A DNA stretch of 64,000 nucleotides, taken from JAOPZW01 sp963788935. GTDB lineage: Bacteria; Actinomycetota; Thermoleophilia; Solirubrobacterales; Solirubrobacteraceae. Where the stretch lies: NCBI GenBank assembly GCA_963788935.1, contig CAWBIM010000004.1, positions 1,116,001 to 1,180,000 of the forward strand, in the 5' to 3' direction. The translations under genes were made by a program, and so were the position numbers. The notes beneath the pieces are model-generated. The model was not told the origin of the DNA and did no database searches. It worked only from the letters and a program-made list of their open reading frames with translations. Shown here one piece after another: positions 28,651 to 40,057 of the stretch; the first letter of the stretch is position 1, and every line of letters begins with the position of its first letter.

Positions 28651-28864
28651 CGGCGGCCGTGAGGACGCCAGGGCCCAGCCCGAATGACCCCGGCGTCCCC
28701 ACGCCGCGCCGTCGTCACGGCTCTCAGCCACTCGAGGGAGGAGAGAGAGTTCCCTGGGCGACAAGCCGGTCCGCCGTGACCAACTGCAGGCTAGGCCCGC
28801 GCCGCCTCCCGCACGACCGACCGGCGGTCGGCATCTCGCCCGCGCCGACCCGACCGCCGGTCGA

Positions 28865-29428
28865 ATGAGCCGCTGCTTCGGCGACGGCGACCCGCTCTAC
28901 GAGCGCTACCACGACGAGGAGTGGGGCCGCCCGGTCACCGACGAGCGCGGCCTGTTCGAGCGGATGTCGCTCGAGGCGTTCCAGTCGGGCCTGGCGTGGG
29001 TGACGATCCTGCGCAAGCGCGAGCACTTCCGCGCCGCGTTCGCGGACTTCGAGCCGGAGGCGGTCGCGCGGTTCGGCGACGACGACGTCGAGCGCCTGCT
29101 CGCCGACGCCGGCATCGTGCGCAACCGGGCGAAGATCGAGGCGACGATCGCCAACGCGAAGGCGACGGTCGCGCTGCACGCGGACGGCGGCTCGTTGCAC
29201 GAGCTCATCTGGGAGCGCTACCGGCCCGCGCCGCGCGCGGCGCCGCCCGAGAGCTTCGCCGACGTGCCCGCCCAGGTGCCCGAGAGCGCCGCGCTGGCCA
29301 AGGAGCTCAAGCGCCGCGGCTTCCGCTTCGTCGGGCCGACGACGCTCTACGCGCTCATGCAGGCGACCGGCGTGGTGGACGACCACCTCGCGGGCTGCCC
29401 GGTGCGCGCGCAGCTCGACGCGGCCTGA
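28865..29428 (+). CDS. tag: DNA-3-methyladenine glycosylase I
   Basis: A 187-residue base-excision repair glycosylase that removes 3-methyladenine. The N-terminal MSRCFGDGDPLYERYHDEEWG contains the zinc-ligand Cys and His and the catalytic glutamate region. The substrate pocket is marked by FQSGLAWVTILRKRE, and the C-terminal zinc ligands by DDHLAGCPVR. Length is normal. ATG at 28865 follows a 214-bp gap that contains short inverted repeats (CGACC/GGTCG near 28838-28864) but no identifiable RNA element. Confidence 0.93.
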   Translation: MSRCFGDGDPLYERYHDEEWGRPVTDERGLFERMSLEAFQSGLAWVTILRKREHFRAAFADFEPEAVARFGDDDVERLLADAGIVRNRAKIEATIANAKATVALHADGGSLHELIWERYRPAPRAAPPESFADVPAQVPESAALAKELKRRGFRFVGPTTLYALMQATGVVDDHLAGCPVRAQLDAA

Positions 29429-29555
29429 GCGCGCCGTCGCGAGGGTGTGAAGGCCGCCACCTTTGAGGGATGGGCGGCGAGCGGCCGCGACGGCACGATC
29501 TCCTCAGTCGAGCGGAGAGGCCAACCGGGCCACACCGCACCAGCCGGAGGACGTC

Positions 29556-29756
29556 ATGTTCGACCCTCTCATGCACCACGATCTGGCCATGCTCAAGATG
29601 CGCGAGCAGATGGACGCGGCGGACAACGAGCGGAAGATCCGCGACCTGCAGCGTGCGGAGCGCGCCGAGCGCGCCGAGCGCCTCGTGCCGGTCGCTCCGG
29701 CCCGCCGGCGCGTCTGGTTCGCCCGCCTGGCGCACCCGCGGCTGCGCCGCATCTGA
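29556..29756 (+). CDS. Small basic coiled-coil protein, unknown function
   Basis: A 66-residue predicted protein not recognised as any family. ATG at 29556 is preceded by GGAGG at 29546-29550 with 5-nt spacing, a textbook ribosome-binding site, which supports that it is real. The middle is a charged helix (MREQMDAADNERKIRD, then RAERAERAER repeats). The C-terminus is arginine-rich (RRRVWFARLAHPRLRRI). It could bind nucleic acid or membrane. It is flanked by tag and a strong hairpin before metK. Confidence 0.65.
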   Translation: MFDPLMHHDLAMLKMREQMDAADNERKIRDLQRAERAERAERLVPVAPARRRVWFARLAHPRLRRI

Positions 29757-29867
29757 CCTCGCCCCCGCGCCGGCGGGAGCGGATCAGCCGAACTCGGCCC
29801 TCCCCGGGGATGACGCGGCGCCACCGGATCTGTAGGGTGCGCGCGTTCGCTCTGGGGAGGAGCGCAG

Positions 29868-29895
29868 AGAGCCCGGCCGCCGCCGGCCGGGCTCT
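29868..29895. terminator. Bidirectional hairpin terminator
   Basis: A 12-bp perfect stem (AGAGCCCGGCCG at 29868-29879 with its complement at 29884-29895) and a 4-nt loop. It lies between the small protein gene and the convergent metK end, and could serve both directions. Confidence 0.75.
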
Positions 29896-29912
29896 CATGG
29901 TTCTCGGTCGGT

Positions 29913-31151
29913 TCAGACGGTCGCGCCGGCCGCGCCGAGGCCGGCGGCCTGACGCAGCGCGTCGGCCTTGTCCGTCTTCTCCCACGTGAAGTCGTGGTCC
30001 TCGCGGCCGAAGTGGCCGTACGCCGCGGTCTTCTGGTAGATCGGGCGGTGGAGCCTGAGGTTCTCGCGGAAGGCGCCCGGGCGCAGGTCGAAGTGCTCGT
30101 CGACGAGCGCCTGGATCTGCGCCCTGCCGATCTTCTCGGTCCCGAAGGTCTCGATCATCACCGACACGGGGCGCGCGACGCCGATCGCGTACGCGACCTG
30201 CACCTCGGCCCGGTCGGCGAGGCCCGCGGCCACGACGTTCTTGGCCACGTGCCGGGCCGCGTAGGCGGCCGAGCGGTCGACCTTCGACGGATCCTTGCCG
30301 GAGAACGCGCCGCCGCCGTGACGGGCCATGCCGCCGTAGGTGTCGACGATGATCTTGCGGCCCGTCAGGCCGCAGTCGCCCACCGGGCCGCCGATGACGA
30401 ACCGGCCGGTCGGGTTGACGAGGAAGTTCTTCAGGAGCTTCTTCTCGTCGTAGAGGTCCGCCGGCAGGATCGGCGCCAGGACGTGCTCGAACAGGTCGGG
30501 CTTGATGAGCGACTCCGAGTCGACGCCCTCGCGGTGCTGGGTGGAGATCAGGATCTTCTCGATCTCGACCGGCCGGCCGTCGAGGTAGCGGACCGTCACC
30601 TGCGTCTTGCCGTCCGGGCGCAGGTACGGGATGACCTCGGCCTTGCGGACGTCCGCCAGGCGCTTGGCCAGCTTGTGCGCGAGCGAGATCGGCAGCGGCA
30701 TGAACTCGTCCGTCTCGTTCGACGCGTAGCCGAACATCATGCCCTGGTCACCGGCGCCGGCGACGTCGAGTGCATCCTCGTCGGCCGGGTCGTGGCGCTG
30801 CTCGTAGGCCGAGTCGACGCCCTGGGCGATGTCGGGCGACTGCTTGTCGATCGCGTTGATGACCGCGCACGAGTCGGCGCTGAAGCCGAGGTCGGCGTCC
30901 GTGTAGCCGATCTTGCGGATCGTCTCGCGCGCGACGTCCTGGACGTCCACGTACGTGGTCGTCGTGATCTCGCCGGAGACGACGACGAGCCCGGTGTTCA
31001 CGAGCGTCTCGCACGCGACACGGCCGTAGGGGTCGTCGCGCAGGACCGCGTCGAGGATGCCGTCGGAGATCTGGTCGGCGATCTTGTCCGGGTGGCCCTC
31101 GGTCACGGACTCGGACGTGAACAGGTACTCGTTGTCGGAGAGGTTGCTCAT
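29913..31151 (-). CDS. metK: S-adenosylmethionine synthetase
   Basis: A 412-residue enzyme making SAM from methionine and ATP. Signature segments are present: TSESVTEGHPDKIADQISD at the N-terminus, GAGDQGMMFGYA, the phosphate loop GGGAFSGKDPSKVDRS and a C-terminal GHFGREDHDFTWEKTD. Catalytic His, Lys and Asp positions are kept. ATG at 31151 lies 39 bp after der, too little space for a SAM riboswitch of known class. It is likely transcribed with cmk-der. Confidence 0.96.
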   Translation of the reverse strand: MSNLSDNEYLFTSESVTEGHPDKIADQISDGILDAVLRDDPYGRVACETLVNTGLVVVSGEITTTTYVDVQDVARETIRKIGYTDADLGFSADSCAVINAIDKQSPDIAQGVDSAYEQRHDPADEDALDVAGAGDQGMMFGYASNETDEFMPLPISLAHKLAKRLADVRKAEVIPYLRPDGKTQVTVRYLDGRPVEIEKILISTQHREGVDSESLIKPDLFEHVLAPILPADLYDEKKLLKNFLVNPTGRFVIGGPVGDCGLTGRKIIVDTYGGMARHGGGAFSGKDPSKVDRSAAYAARHVAKNVVAAGLADRAEVQVAYAIGVARPVSVMIETFGTEKIGRAQIQALVDEHFDLRPGAFRENLRLHRPIYQKTAAYGHFGREDHDFTWEKTDKADALRQAAGLGAAGATV

Positions 31152-31190
31152 GGAATCAGGCGGGAGGCTCCGGTCGGGGCGAGAAAGCGG

Positions 31191-32558
31191 CTAAGGGTAG
31201 CGTGGCACCCGGCCTGCCCTGCCGCCTGCGCGCTCGGCGGCGGGCGCGCGGCGGCCGGAGCCGCGCTCGTTGAAGTCGATGATGAGCGGCACGCCGTCCA
31301 TGCCGAACCGCGAGCGCAGCCGGTTCTCGAGGAAGTAGGCGTAGTCGCGCGTCACGCGGGTGCGCGAGTTGACCTGGATCGCGAACCGCGGCGGCGCGGT
31401 GCCGATCTGGGCCATGTAGAGCATCTTCAGCCGGTGGCCCTGCTTGGCCGGCGGCTGGCGCTCCTGCACGAGCTCGGAGAGGAAGCGGTTGAGCTCGGGC
31501 GTCGGGATCCGGTTGTGCATCCGGTCGCCGAGCGTGATCGCCTCGGCCAGGATGCGCCCGACGTTGCGCCCGGTCAGCGCGCTTGCGGTCAGGACCTTCG
31601 GCCGCAGGCGGAGCTTCTGCGCCGCGCGGGCGCGCTCGTGCTCGAGGTCGGACTCGTCCATCGCGGCGACGTCCCACTTGTTCAGGACGAGCGCCGTCGC
31701 CGTGCCCTCCTGCATCGCGAGCTCCGCGATCCGCAGGTCCTGGCTCGTGACGCCGTCGTGCGCGTCGCAGACGACGAGCGCGACGTCGGCGCGCTCCACC
31801 GCCCGCTGCGAGCGCAGCGTCGTGTAGTACTCGACCGCGTCCTGGACCTTCGCCTGGCGGCGCAGGCCCGCGGTGTCGACGAGGATCACGCGACGGCCGT
31901 CGACCTCGAGCGGCAGGTCGATCGTGTCGCGGGTCGTGCCGGCGACCTCGGAGACGATCACGCGCTCGGAGCCGAGGAAGCGGTTGACGAGCGTGGACTT
32001 GCCGACGTTCGGGCGGCCGACGACCGCGAGGCGGATCGCGTCGTCCTCCTCCTCGGCCTCTTCCTCCTCGGGGAGCATCTCGACGATCCGGTCGAGCAGG
32101 TCGCCGGAGCCGAGGCCCTGGGCGGCCGACACCGCGATCGGGTCGCCGAGGCCGAGCGCGTAGAACTCGGACGCGAGCGGGACGTCGGCGACCGAGTCGA
32201 CCTTGTTCGCCGCGACGGCGACCGGCCCGCCGCGCCACCGGCGCAGGAGGTCGCCGAGCTCCTCGTCGCCCGGGCGCAGGCCGGCGCGCGCGTCGACCAC
32301 GAGCACCGCGGCCTGCGCGTCGGCCAGCGCGGCCTGCGCCTGCTCGCGGATCGACCCGGCGATCGGGTCGGGGTCGAGGAAGTCCATGCCGCCCGTGTCG
32401 ATGAGGGCGAAGGTGCGCCCGTTCCACTCGCACGGGATCTCGTTGCGGTCCCGGGTGATCCCGGCGCGCTCGTGCACGACGGCCTGGCGCGAGCCGGTCA
32501 GCCGGTTGACGAGCGAGGACTTGCCGACGTTCGGATAGCCGACGATCGCGACCTTCAT
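31191..32558 (-). CDS. der: Ribosome assembly GTPase Der (EngA)
   Basis: A 455-residue protein with two tandem GTPase domains and a C-terminal KH-like domain, acting in 50S subunit maturation. Domain 1 has VGYPNVGKSSLVN, DTGG and NKVD. Domain 2 has VGRPNVGKSTLVN, DTAG and NKWD. An acidic linker rich in glutamates (LPEEEEAEEEDD) separates them. The last 30 residues are Arg/Gly-rich (RAPAAERAGGRAGRVPRYP). ATG at 32558 overlaps the cmk stop as ATGA, a widely conserved cmk-der pairing. Confidence 0.96.
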   Translation of the reverse strand: MKVAIVGYPNVGKSSLVNRLTGSRQAVVHERAGITRDRNEIPCEWNGRTFALIDTGGMDFLDPDPIAGSIREQAQAALADAQAAVLVVDARAGLRPGDEELGDLLRRWRGGPVAVAANKVDSVADVPLASEFYALGLGDPIAVSAAQGLGSGDLLDRIVEMLPEEEEAEEEDDAIRLAVVGRPNVGKSTLVNRFLGSERVIVSEVAGTTRDTIDLPLEVDGRRVILVDTAGLRRQAKVQDAVEYYTTLRSQRAVERADVALVVCDAHDGVTSQDLRIAELAMQEGTATALVLNKWDVAAMDESDLEHERARAAQKLRLRPKVLTASALTGRNVGRILAEAITLGDRMHNRIPTPELNRFLSELVQERQPPAKQGHRLKMLYMAQIGTAPPRFAIQVNSRTRVTRDYAYFLENRLRSRFGMDGVPLIIDFNERGSGRRAPAAERAGGRAGRVPRYP

Positions 32559-33119
32559 CGCCGCACCAGGGCGACGAGGCGCGCGACCACGTCGTCGATC
32601 GACAGGCCGGTCGTGTCGACCTCGACGGCGTCCTCGGCGGCGACCATCGGGCTGTGCGCGCGGGTCCGGTCGCGCTCGTCGCGGTCGCGGACCTCGTCCT
32701 CGGGCTGGCCGCGGCGCTGCGCGCGCTCCGCGAGGCTCGCGGTCAGCCAGACCTTCACGTCGGCGCCGGGCGCGACGACGGTGCCGATGTCGCGGCCCTC
32801 GGCCACCCAGTCGCCCGAGGCCAGCAGCGCGCGCTGCTGGTCGACGAGCGCCGCCCGGACGGCCGGGTCGGCGGCGCGGCGCGAGGCGAGGTCGGAGACC
32901 TCCGGGGTGCGGATCGCCTCGGTCACGTCGTCGCCGTCGAGCAGGACGCGGTCGCCGTCGAACCCGATCCGCAGCGTCGCCGGGTCGCGGTCGCCGGCCA
33001 GCGCGACGGCGCGGTACATCGCCCCGCTGTCGAGGTACGTGAACCCGAGCGCGTGCGGCGGCCGCGCGCGCGACGGTCGACTTTCCGGCCCCCGCGGGGC
33101 CGTCGATGGCGAGGAGCAT
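32555..33119 (-). CDS. cmk: Cytidylate kinase, frameshifted
   Basis: A CMP/dCMP kinase of about 188 residues when corrected, shorter than the usual 220. The P-loop is MLLAIDGPAGAGKSTVAR at the N-terminus, and then a one-base slip at about 33058 shifts the frame to LGFTYLDSGAMYRAVALA. The remainder has VLLDGDDVTEAIRTPEVS, WVAEGRDIGTVVAPGADVKV and SLAERAQRR with the CMP-binding residues. Because the enzyme is generally required and der follows in perfect ATGA overlap, the slip is more likely a sequence error than a true mutation. TATCGT lies 9 nt before the ATG. Confidence 0.88.
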
Positions 33120-34347
33120 GCGCCTGCCACGATAGAGGGGTGAAGCTGCTGCGCCCTCTGCGTGAGCGGGATTTCGCCCTGCTGTCGGCCGGGATGACGA
33201 TCTCGCTGCTGGGCGACGGCATCTTCGTGGTGGCCGAGGCGTGGCAGGTCTACGACCTCGACAACGACCCGGTCGCGCTGTCGCTCGTCGGGACCGCGTG
33301 GACCCTCGGCATGGTCGCGTTCCTGCTCACGGGCGGCGTCGTGACCGACCGCGCCGACCGCCGCCGGGTCCTGATCGCCGCCGACCTCGTGCGCGCGGTG
33401 GCGCTCGTGGCGATGGGCGTGCTGTCGCTCACCGGCGCGATCGCGATCTGGCACCTGGTCGTGCTCTCCGTGCTCATGGGCATCGGCGAGGCGTTCTTCG
33501 GGCCGGCCTTCGGCGCGATCGTGCCGGAGGTCGTGGCGGCCGAGCAGCTCGTGCAGGCCAACGCGCTGGGCGAGCTCGTCCGCCAGGCGGCGGTGCGCCT
33601 GGCCGGCCCGGCGCTCGGCGGGCTCGTGGTCGCCGCCGTCGGGGCCGGGACCGCGTTCCTGATCGACGCCGCGACGTTCGCGCTGAGCATGGTCTGCGTC
33701 GCGGCGATGGGCGTCCGGGCGCTCCCGGTCGAGCGCGCCCGCTCGGCCCGGCGCGAGATGGTCGAGGGCCTCGCCTACGTGCGCCAGGAGCCGTGGCTGT
33801 GGGCGACGCTCGCCTCGGCGAGCCTGTCGCTGCTGTTCTTCCTCGGCCCGATCGAGGTGCTCCTCCCCTACGTCGTGCGCAACGACCTCGGCGCCGGTGC
33901 GGGCGGCTACGGCGCTCGTCCTCGCGGCGGCCGGGGCCGGCGCGGTCGCATGTCGCTCGTGCTCGGGCAGCTCGGCGTGCCGCGCCGCTACCTGACGTTC
34001 ATGTACGCCATGTGGAGCGCCGCGACGCTGCCGTTCGCCGTGTACGCGTTCGGGACCGCGCTCTGGCAGTTCGTCGTCGTCGCGCTGTTCGAGGGCGCGT
34101 GCATGGCCGCCGGCATGGTGGTCTGGGGGACGCTCATGTCGACGCGGGTGCCGGCGGAGCTGCGCGGCCGCGTGCACAGCTTCGACTGGTTCGTCTCGAT
34201 CGGCCTCACGCCGATCAGCTTCGCCCTGACCGGGCCGGTCTCGAAGGCGATCGGCATCGACGCGACGCTGCTCGTGGCCGCGGTGGCCCCGGCGGTCGCG
34301 ACGGTCGTCCTGTACTTCGTCGCCGACCTGCGCCGCGACGAGGCGCG

Positions 34348-36367
<2,020 letters not shown>

Positions 36368-36398
36368 GGTCAGAGAGACAGTACCGAGACGGCTGGGT

Positions 36399-37715
36399 CT
36401 ACTTCACCAGCGCGCCGACGTCCGCCTCGAACGTGGGGTAGCTGACCGCCGCGGCGTCCATGCCGACGACCTCGACGCCCGCGCGCGACGCGAGCCCCGC
36501 GACGGCGCCGAGCATCGCCAGCCGGTGGTCGCCGTGGGAGGCGATCGTGCCGCCCTCGAGGCCGCCGGAGCCGTCGACGACGAAGCCGTCGTCGGTGGCC
36601 TCGATCTCGGCCCCGAGGCCGCGCAGGCCGTCGACCACGGTCGCGATCCGATCCGTTTCCTTGACCCGCAGCTCGGCCGCGCCGCGGACCACGGTCCGGC
36701 CCTCGGCGAAGCACGCGAGCAGCGCCACGAGCGGCAGCTCGTCGATCGCCAGCGGGACCTCGTCGGGGTCGACGACCGTCGCGCGCAGCGGCCCGCCATG
36801 GACCTCGAGGTCGCCGATCGGGTCGGCGTGCGGGATGGCGTCGCCCGGGGCCGCCTCGAGCGCGCCCTCGATCCGGCCGCCCATGCGCTGGGCGATGCGC
36901 ACGAAGCCCGTGCGCGTCCAGTTCGTGCTCGCGCCGCGGACGACGACGTGCGAGCCCGGGACGATCAGCGCGGCGGCGATCGCGAACGCGGCCGAGGACG
37001 GGTCGCCCGGGACGACGATCTCGCCGCCGAGGTCGAGCGCTTCGGCCGGGCCGATCGTGACCCGCGCGCCGGCGCGGCGGACGGCGGCGCCGGCCGCGGC
37101 GAGCATCCGCTCGGTGTGGTCGCGGTTCGGGGCGGGCTCGACGATCGTCGTCTCGCCCACGGCCGACAGCGCGGCGAGCGCGACCGCCGACTTGATCTGG
37201 GCGCTCGCGACCGGCAGCTCGTAGGTGATGCCCCGCAGCGGCGCGCCGGTGACGGTGAACGGCGGCAGGCGCCCGTCGCGGGCGTCGATCCGCGCGCCCA
37301 TCGCGCGCAGCGGCGTGGCGATGCGGTCGACCGGGCGGCGGCGGATCGAGTCGTCGCCGTCGAGCGTGAAGGCCCGGCCCTCCTGGGCGGCGAGCCAGCC
37401 GGGCAGCAGGCGCATGAGCGTCCCGGCGTTGCCGACGTCGATCGGGCGGTCCGGCACGCGCGCGCCGCGCAGGCCGACGCCGTGGATCGTGAGCGTGCCG
37501 TCGGCGGCCGCGTCGACCGTCGCGCCGAGCGCCCGGACCGCGTCCAGCGACGAGGTCGTGTCCGCCGCCACGAGGTAGTTGCGCACCCGCACGGGCGCGG
37601 ACGCCATCGCGCCGAGGATCGCGCAGCGGTGCGAGATCGACTTGTCGGCGGGCGGGCGGATCTCGCCCTGCAGGCGGGCGGCGGGGTCGAAGCGGGCGGT
37701 GGTGCTCGTGGTCAT
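36399..37715 (-). CDS. aroA: 3-phosphoshikimate 1-carboxyvinyltransferase (EPSP synthase)
   Basis: A 438-residue shikimate pathway enzyme joining PEP and shikimate 3-phosphate. The two-domain inside-out barrel is recognisable from PPADKSISHRCAILGAMAS at the N-terminus, VGNAGTLMRLLPGWLAAQ, ASAQIKSAVALAAL, GDPSSAAFAIAAALIVPGS and RVKETDRIATVVDGLRGLG. Glycine and lysine residues of the active site are kept. ATG at 37715 lies 1 bp after the tyrA stop. It is the third gene of the aroF-tyrA-aroA operon. Confidence 0.95.
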   Translation of the reverse strand: MTTSTTARFDPAARLQGEIRPPADKSISHRCAILGAMASAPVRVRNYLVAADTTSSLDAVRALGATVDAAADGTLTIHGVGLRGARVPDRPIDVGNAGTLMRLLPGWLAAQEGRAFTLDGDDSIRRRPVDRIATPLRAMGARIDARDGRLPPFTVTGAPLRGITYELPVASAQIKSAVALAALSAVGETTIVEPAPNRDHTERMLAAAGAAVRRAGARVTIGPAEALDLGGEIVVPGDPSSAAFAIAAALIVPGSHVVVRGASTNWTRTGFVRIAQRMGGRIEGALEAAPGDAIPHADPIGDLEVHGGPLRATVVDPDEVPLAIDELPLVALLACFAEGRTVVRGAAELRVKETDRIATVVDGLRGLGAEIEATDDGFVVDGSGGLEGGTIASHGDHRLAMLGAVAGLASRAGVEVVGMDAAAVSYPTFEADVGALVK

Positions 37716-37716
37716 G

Positions 37717-38769
37717 TCAGGCGCTCACGGGGAAGCCGAGGTCGGACAGGAGCTCCTCGGCGCGGGCCGCCGCGTCCGCCCCGACCCAGAGCGCGATCTC
37801 GCCGCGGGTGAAGTCGGGGGACGGCGTGAGCGCCATGTCGGAGATGTTGATGCCCTCGCGGCCGAGGGTGAGGGCGATGTCGGCGATGACGCCGGGCCGG
37901 TTGGGGACGACGGCGCGCAGCTCGCGCGACGGTGCCGCCGGTGACGCCCGGCCTCGAGCAGCGCCTCGCGCTCGCTCGCGGCCTCGGCCTGCCAGCGGGC
38001 GAGCGTCGCGCGATCGCCCGCCGAGAGCGCCGCGCGGGCGGCCTGCAGGCGGGCGAGCGTGTCGTCGATCGCGTGCAGGAGCGCGTCGCGGTTGGCGAGG
38101 TAGATGTCGGGCCAGAGGGCCGGGTTGGCGCCGGCGACGCGGGTCGCGTCGCGGAAGCTCGGGCCGGTCGGCGGCAGCCGCTCGCCGCCGAGCGCGCGGG
38201 CGGCCTGGGCGACGAGGACGTTGGCGACGACGTGCGGCAGGTGCGAGACCGCGGCCATCATCCGGTCGTGGGTGTCGGCGTCGATGGCGGCGGGCCGGGC
38301 GCCGAGGCCCGAGACGAAGCGGTGCAGGCGCTCGAGGACGATCCCGGAGGTCGTCGAGGTCGGGGTGAGGTACCAGACCGCGCCGTCGAAGAGGTCGTCG
38401 CGCGCGTGCGCGACGCCGGCCGCCTCGCTGCCCGCGAGCGGGTGGCCGCCGACGAACCGCTCGTCGCCGTTGGCGCCGACCACGCCGCGCTTGGTCGAGC
38501 CGACGTCGGTGACCATGCAGCCCGGCGGCGCGGCGGCGAGGACCGCGGCGACGGTCTCGGGCAGCGCGCCGAGCGGGACGGCGACGACCGCGGCGTCGGC
38601 GCCGTCGAGCGCGGCGGCGAGGTCGTCGTGGGCCTCGTCGATCGCGCCGGCGGCGAGCGCGGCCTCGGCGTGCGGGATCGATGCCGCGGACCGTCGCGCC
38701 GAGCCTGCGGCGGGCGGCCAGTCCGACCGACCCGCCGATGACCCCGACGCCGACGACCGCGACGATCAA
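37717..38769 (-). CDS. tyrA: Prephenate dehydrogenase with ACT domain, two frameshifts
   Basis: An enzyme of about 350 residues in tyrosine synthesis, oxidatively decarboxylating prephenate. The NAD site is VAVVGVGVIGGSVGLAA; the catalytic region has MVTDVGSTKRGVV and FVGGHPLAGSEAAGVAHA with the conserved histidine. The C-terminal ACT domain (AVVPNRPGVIADIALTLGRE, INISDMAL) probably mediates feedback. Slips at about 38679 (after GIDPA) and about 37935 (before the ACT domain) split it into three frames. The start TTG at 38769 overlaps the aroF stop as TTGA. Confidence 0.9.
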   Translation of the reverse strand: MIVAVVGVGVIGGSVGLAARRRLGATVRGIDPARRGRARRRRDRRGPRRPRRRARRRRRRGRRRPARRAARDRRRGPRRRAAGLHGHRRRLDQARRGRRQRRRAVRRRPPARGQRGGRRRARARRPLRRRGLVPHPDLDDLRDRPRAPAPLRLGPRRPARRHRRRHPRPDDGRGLAPAARRRQRPRRPGRPRARRRAAAADRPELPRRDPRRRRQPGPLARHLPRQPRRAPARDRRHARPPAGRPRGALGGRSRDARPLAGRGRERARGAARGRASPAAPSRELRAVVPNRPGVIADIALTLGREGINISDMALTPSPDFTRGEIALWVGADAAARAEELLSDLGFPVSA

Positions 38770-39806
38770 GCCGCGGCCGCGGCGGTGATGAAGGCGCTCT
38801 TGCCGGCGACGGCGGCGGCCGCCTCGACCTTGCGGGCGTACTCGGGGAAGTCCTCGGTGCGCAGCTGCTGGGGGCCGTCGCAGATGGCCTCCTCGGGCTG
38901 CGGGTGCACCTCGACGATGATGCCGTCGGCGCCCGCCGCGGCGGCGGCGAGGCTCAGCGGCCCGACGAGCGAGCGGCGGCCCGGGGCGTGGCTGGGGTCG
39001 ACGACGACCGGCAGGTGCGTGAGCTCCTTGAGGACCGGCACGGCGGTGAGGTCGAGCGTGAAGCGGTAGGCGGTCTCGAACGTGCGGATGCCGCGCTCGC
39101 ACAGCATCACGTTCGGGTTGCCCTCCTTGAGGACGTACTCGGCCGCCATCAGCAGCTCGTCGAGCGTGCTCGACAGGCCGCGCTTGATGAGCACGGGGCA
39201 GTTCGAGCGGCCGACCTCGGCGAGCAGCGCGTAGTTCTGCATGTTGCGCGCGCCGATCTGGATGACGTCGGCCACCTCGAGGACCGGCTCGAGGTCGCGG
39301 GCGTCCATGAGCTCGGTGACGATCGGCAGGCCGGTCTCGGCCTTGGCCTCGGCGAGCAGGCGCAGGCCCTCCTGGCCGAGCCCCTGGAAGGCGTAGGGGC
39401 TCGTGCGGGGCTTGTAGGCGCCGCCGCGGAGCATCGTCGCGCCGGCGTCGCGGACGACGCGGGCGGTGGTCAGCAGCTGGTCGCGCGACTCGACGGTGCA
39501 CGGCCCCGCGATGAGGGCGAAGTGCTCGCCGCCGATCCGGCGGCCCCCGATCGTCAGGACGCTCGGCTGGTCGTGGCGGATCTGCGCGGACGCGAGCTTG
39601 TACGGCTTGAGGATCGGGACGACGCGGTCGACCCCGGGAGAGCCCTCGAGCTCGAGCCGGGCGATGTGCTCGCGATCGCCGACCGCGCCGATCACGGTCA
39701 CCTCCTCGCCCCGGCTGGGGTGGGCGTGCGCGCCGACAGACTCGATCCGGCCGATGACGGCTTGGACCTGGTCCTCCGTCGCCGTCTCCTTCATCACGAT
39801 CATCAT
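38766..39806 (-). CDS. aroF: DAHP synthase, type I-beta with N-terminal regulatory domain
   Basis: A 346-residue first enzyme of the shikimate pathway, condensing PEP and erythrose 4-phosphate. The N-terminal ferredoxin-like domain (residues 1-70, MIVMKETATEDQVQAVIGRI) resembles that of the Thermotoga enzyme, where it gives tyrosine inhibition. The barrel has IAGPCTVESRDQLL, VLRGGAYKPRTSPYAFQGLG-like sequence, IQIGARNMQNY, PVLIKRG and VVDPSHAPGRRS. ATG at 39806 is preceded by AGGAAGG 8 nt upstream. It is the first enzyme gene after the aromatic leader ORF. Confidence 0.94.
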   Translation of the reverse strand: MMIVMKETATEDQVQAVIGRIESVGAHAHPSRGEEVTVIGAVGDREHIARLELEGSPGVDRVVPILKPYKLASAQIRHDQPSVLTIGGRRIGGEHFALIAGPCTVESRDQLLTTARVVRDAGATMLRGGAYKPRTSPYAFQGLGQEGLRLLAEAKAETGLPIVTELMDARDLEPVLEVADVIQIGARNMQNYALLAEVGRSNCPVLIKRGLSSTLDELLMAAEYVLKEGNPNVMLCERGIRTFETAYRFTLDLTAVPVLKELTHLPVVVDPSHAPGRRSLVGPLSLAAAAAGADGIIVEVHPQPEEAICDGPQQLRTEDFPEYARKVEAAAAVAGKSAFITAAAAA

Positions 39807-39949
39807 CTTGAGTGCCTTCCTGGTTACGCCGTGAACACGATACGAGTGAGGTCCTGCCGAGGGGCGTCTCCGCCCGGTTTAACGGCGCTCGGCCCGTGGG
39901 CCCTTTCGCGGACGGCTCGCTTTTTGTTCAGACGGAGCCGGCCGAGCGC
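39807..39949 (-). promoter_or_regulatory. Leader RNA region between leader peptide and aroF
   Basis: The 143-nt spacer can fold. An 11-bp perfect stem joins GGCGCTCGGCC (39950-39940, starting on the last base of the leader stop codon) with GGCCGAGCGCC (39894-39884). It encloses CGGCTC/GAGCCG (39940-39935 with 39918-39913). A separate tetraloop hairpin GGGCG-GAGA-CGCCC lies at 39875-39862. There is no U-run, so intrinsic termination is not obvious; Rho-dependent or translational control is possible. Confidence 0.55.
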
Positions 39950-40048
39950 CTAGCTAAATCGCCAGGCGAAGGGATAGGCGTAGGCGTACCCGTAGGACGA
40001 CAGCGCGGCGGTGCACGCGGCGGAGTGGCTGTCGTGGCGGGTGGCCAT
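39950..40048 (-). CDS. Aromatic-rich leader peptide of the aroF-tyrA-aroA operon
   Basis: A 32-codon ORF ending 143 nt before aroF. The last 14 residues are YGYAYAYPFAWRFS: four Tyr, two Phe and one Trp. The first half (MATRHDSHSAACTAALSS) has none. A promoter-like TTGGCA-N18-CACAAT places transcription start at or next to the ATG, so the mRNA would be leaderless. The downstream stem begins on the stop codon, as expected if ribosome position decides folding. This matches the logic of amino acid leader peptides in pheA/trp operons; it is an inference from sequence. Confidence 0.72.
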   Translation of the reverse strand: MATRHDSHSAACTAALSSYGYAYAYPFAWRFS

Positions 40049-40057
40049 CGAGCGGCG

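Noticed and set aside
28651..28864. Structured RNA upstream of tag
   Set aside because: Several short inverted repeats are present, but none matches a family I could name, and chance pairing is high at this GC content.
31152..31190. SAM riboswitch before metK
   Set aside because: The gap is 39 bp and shows no suitable fold.
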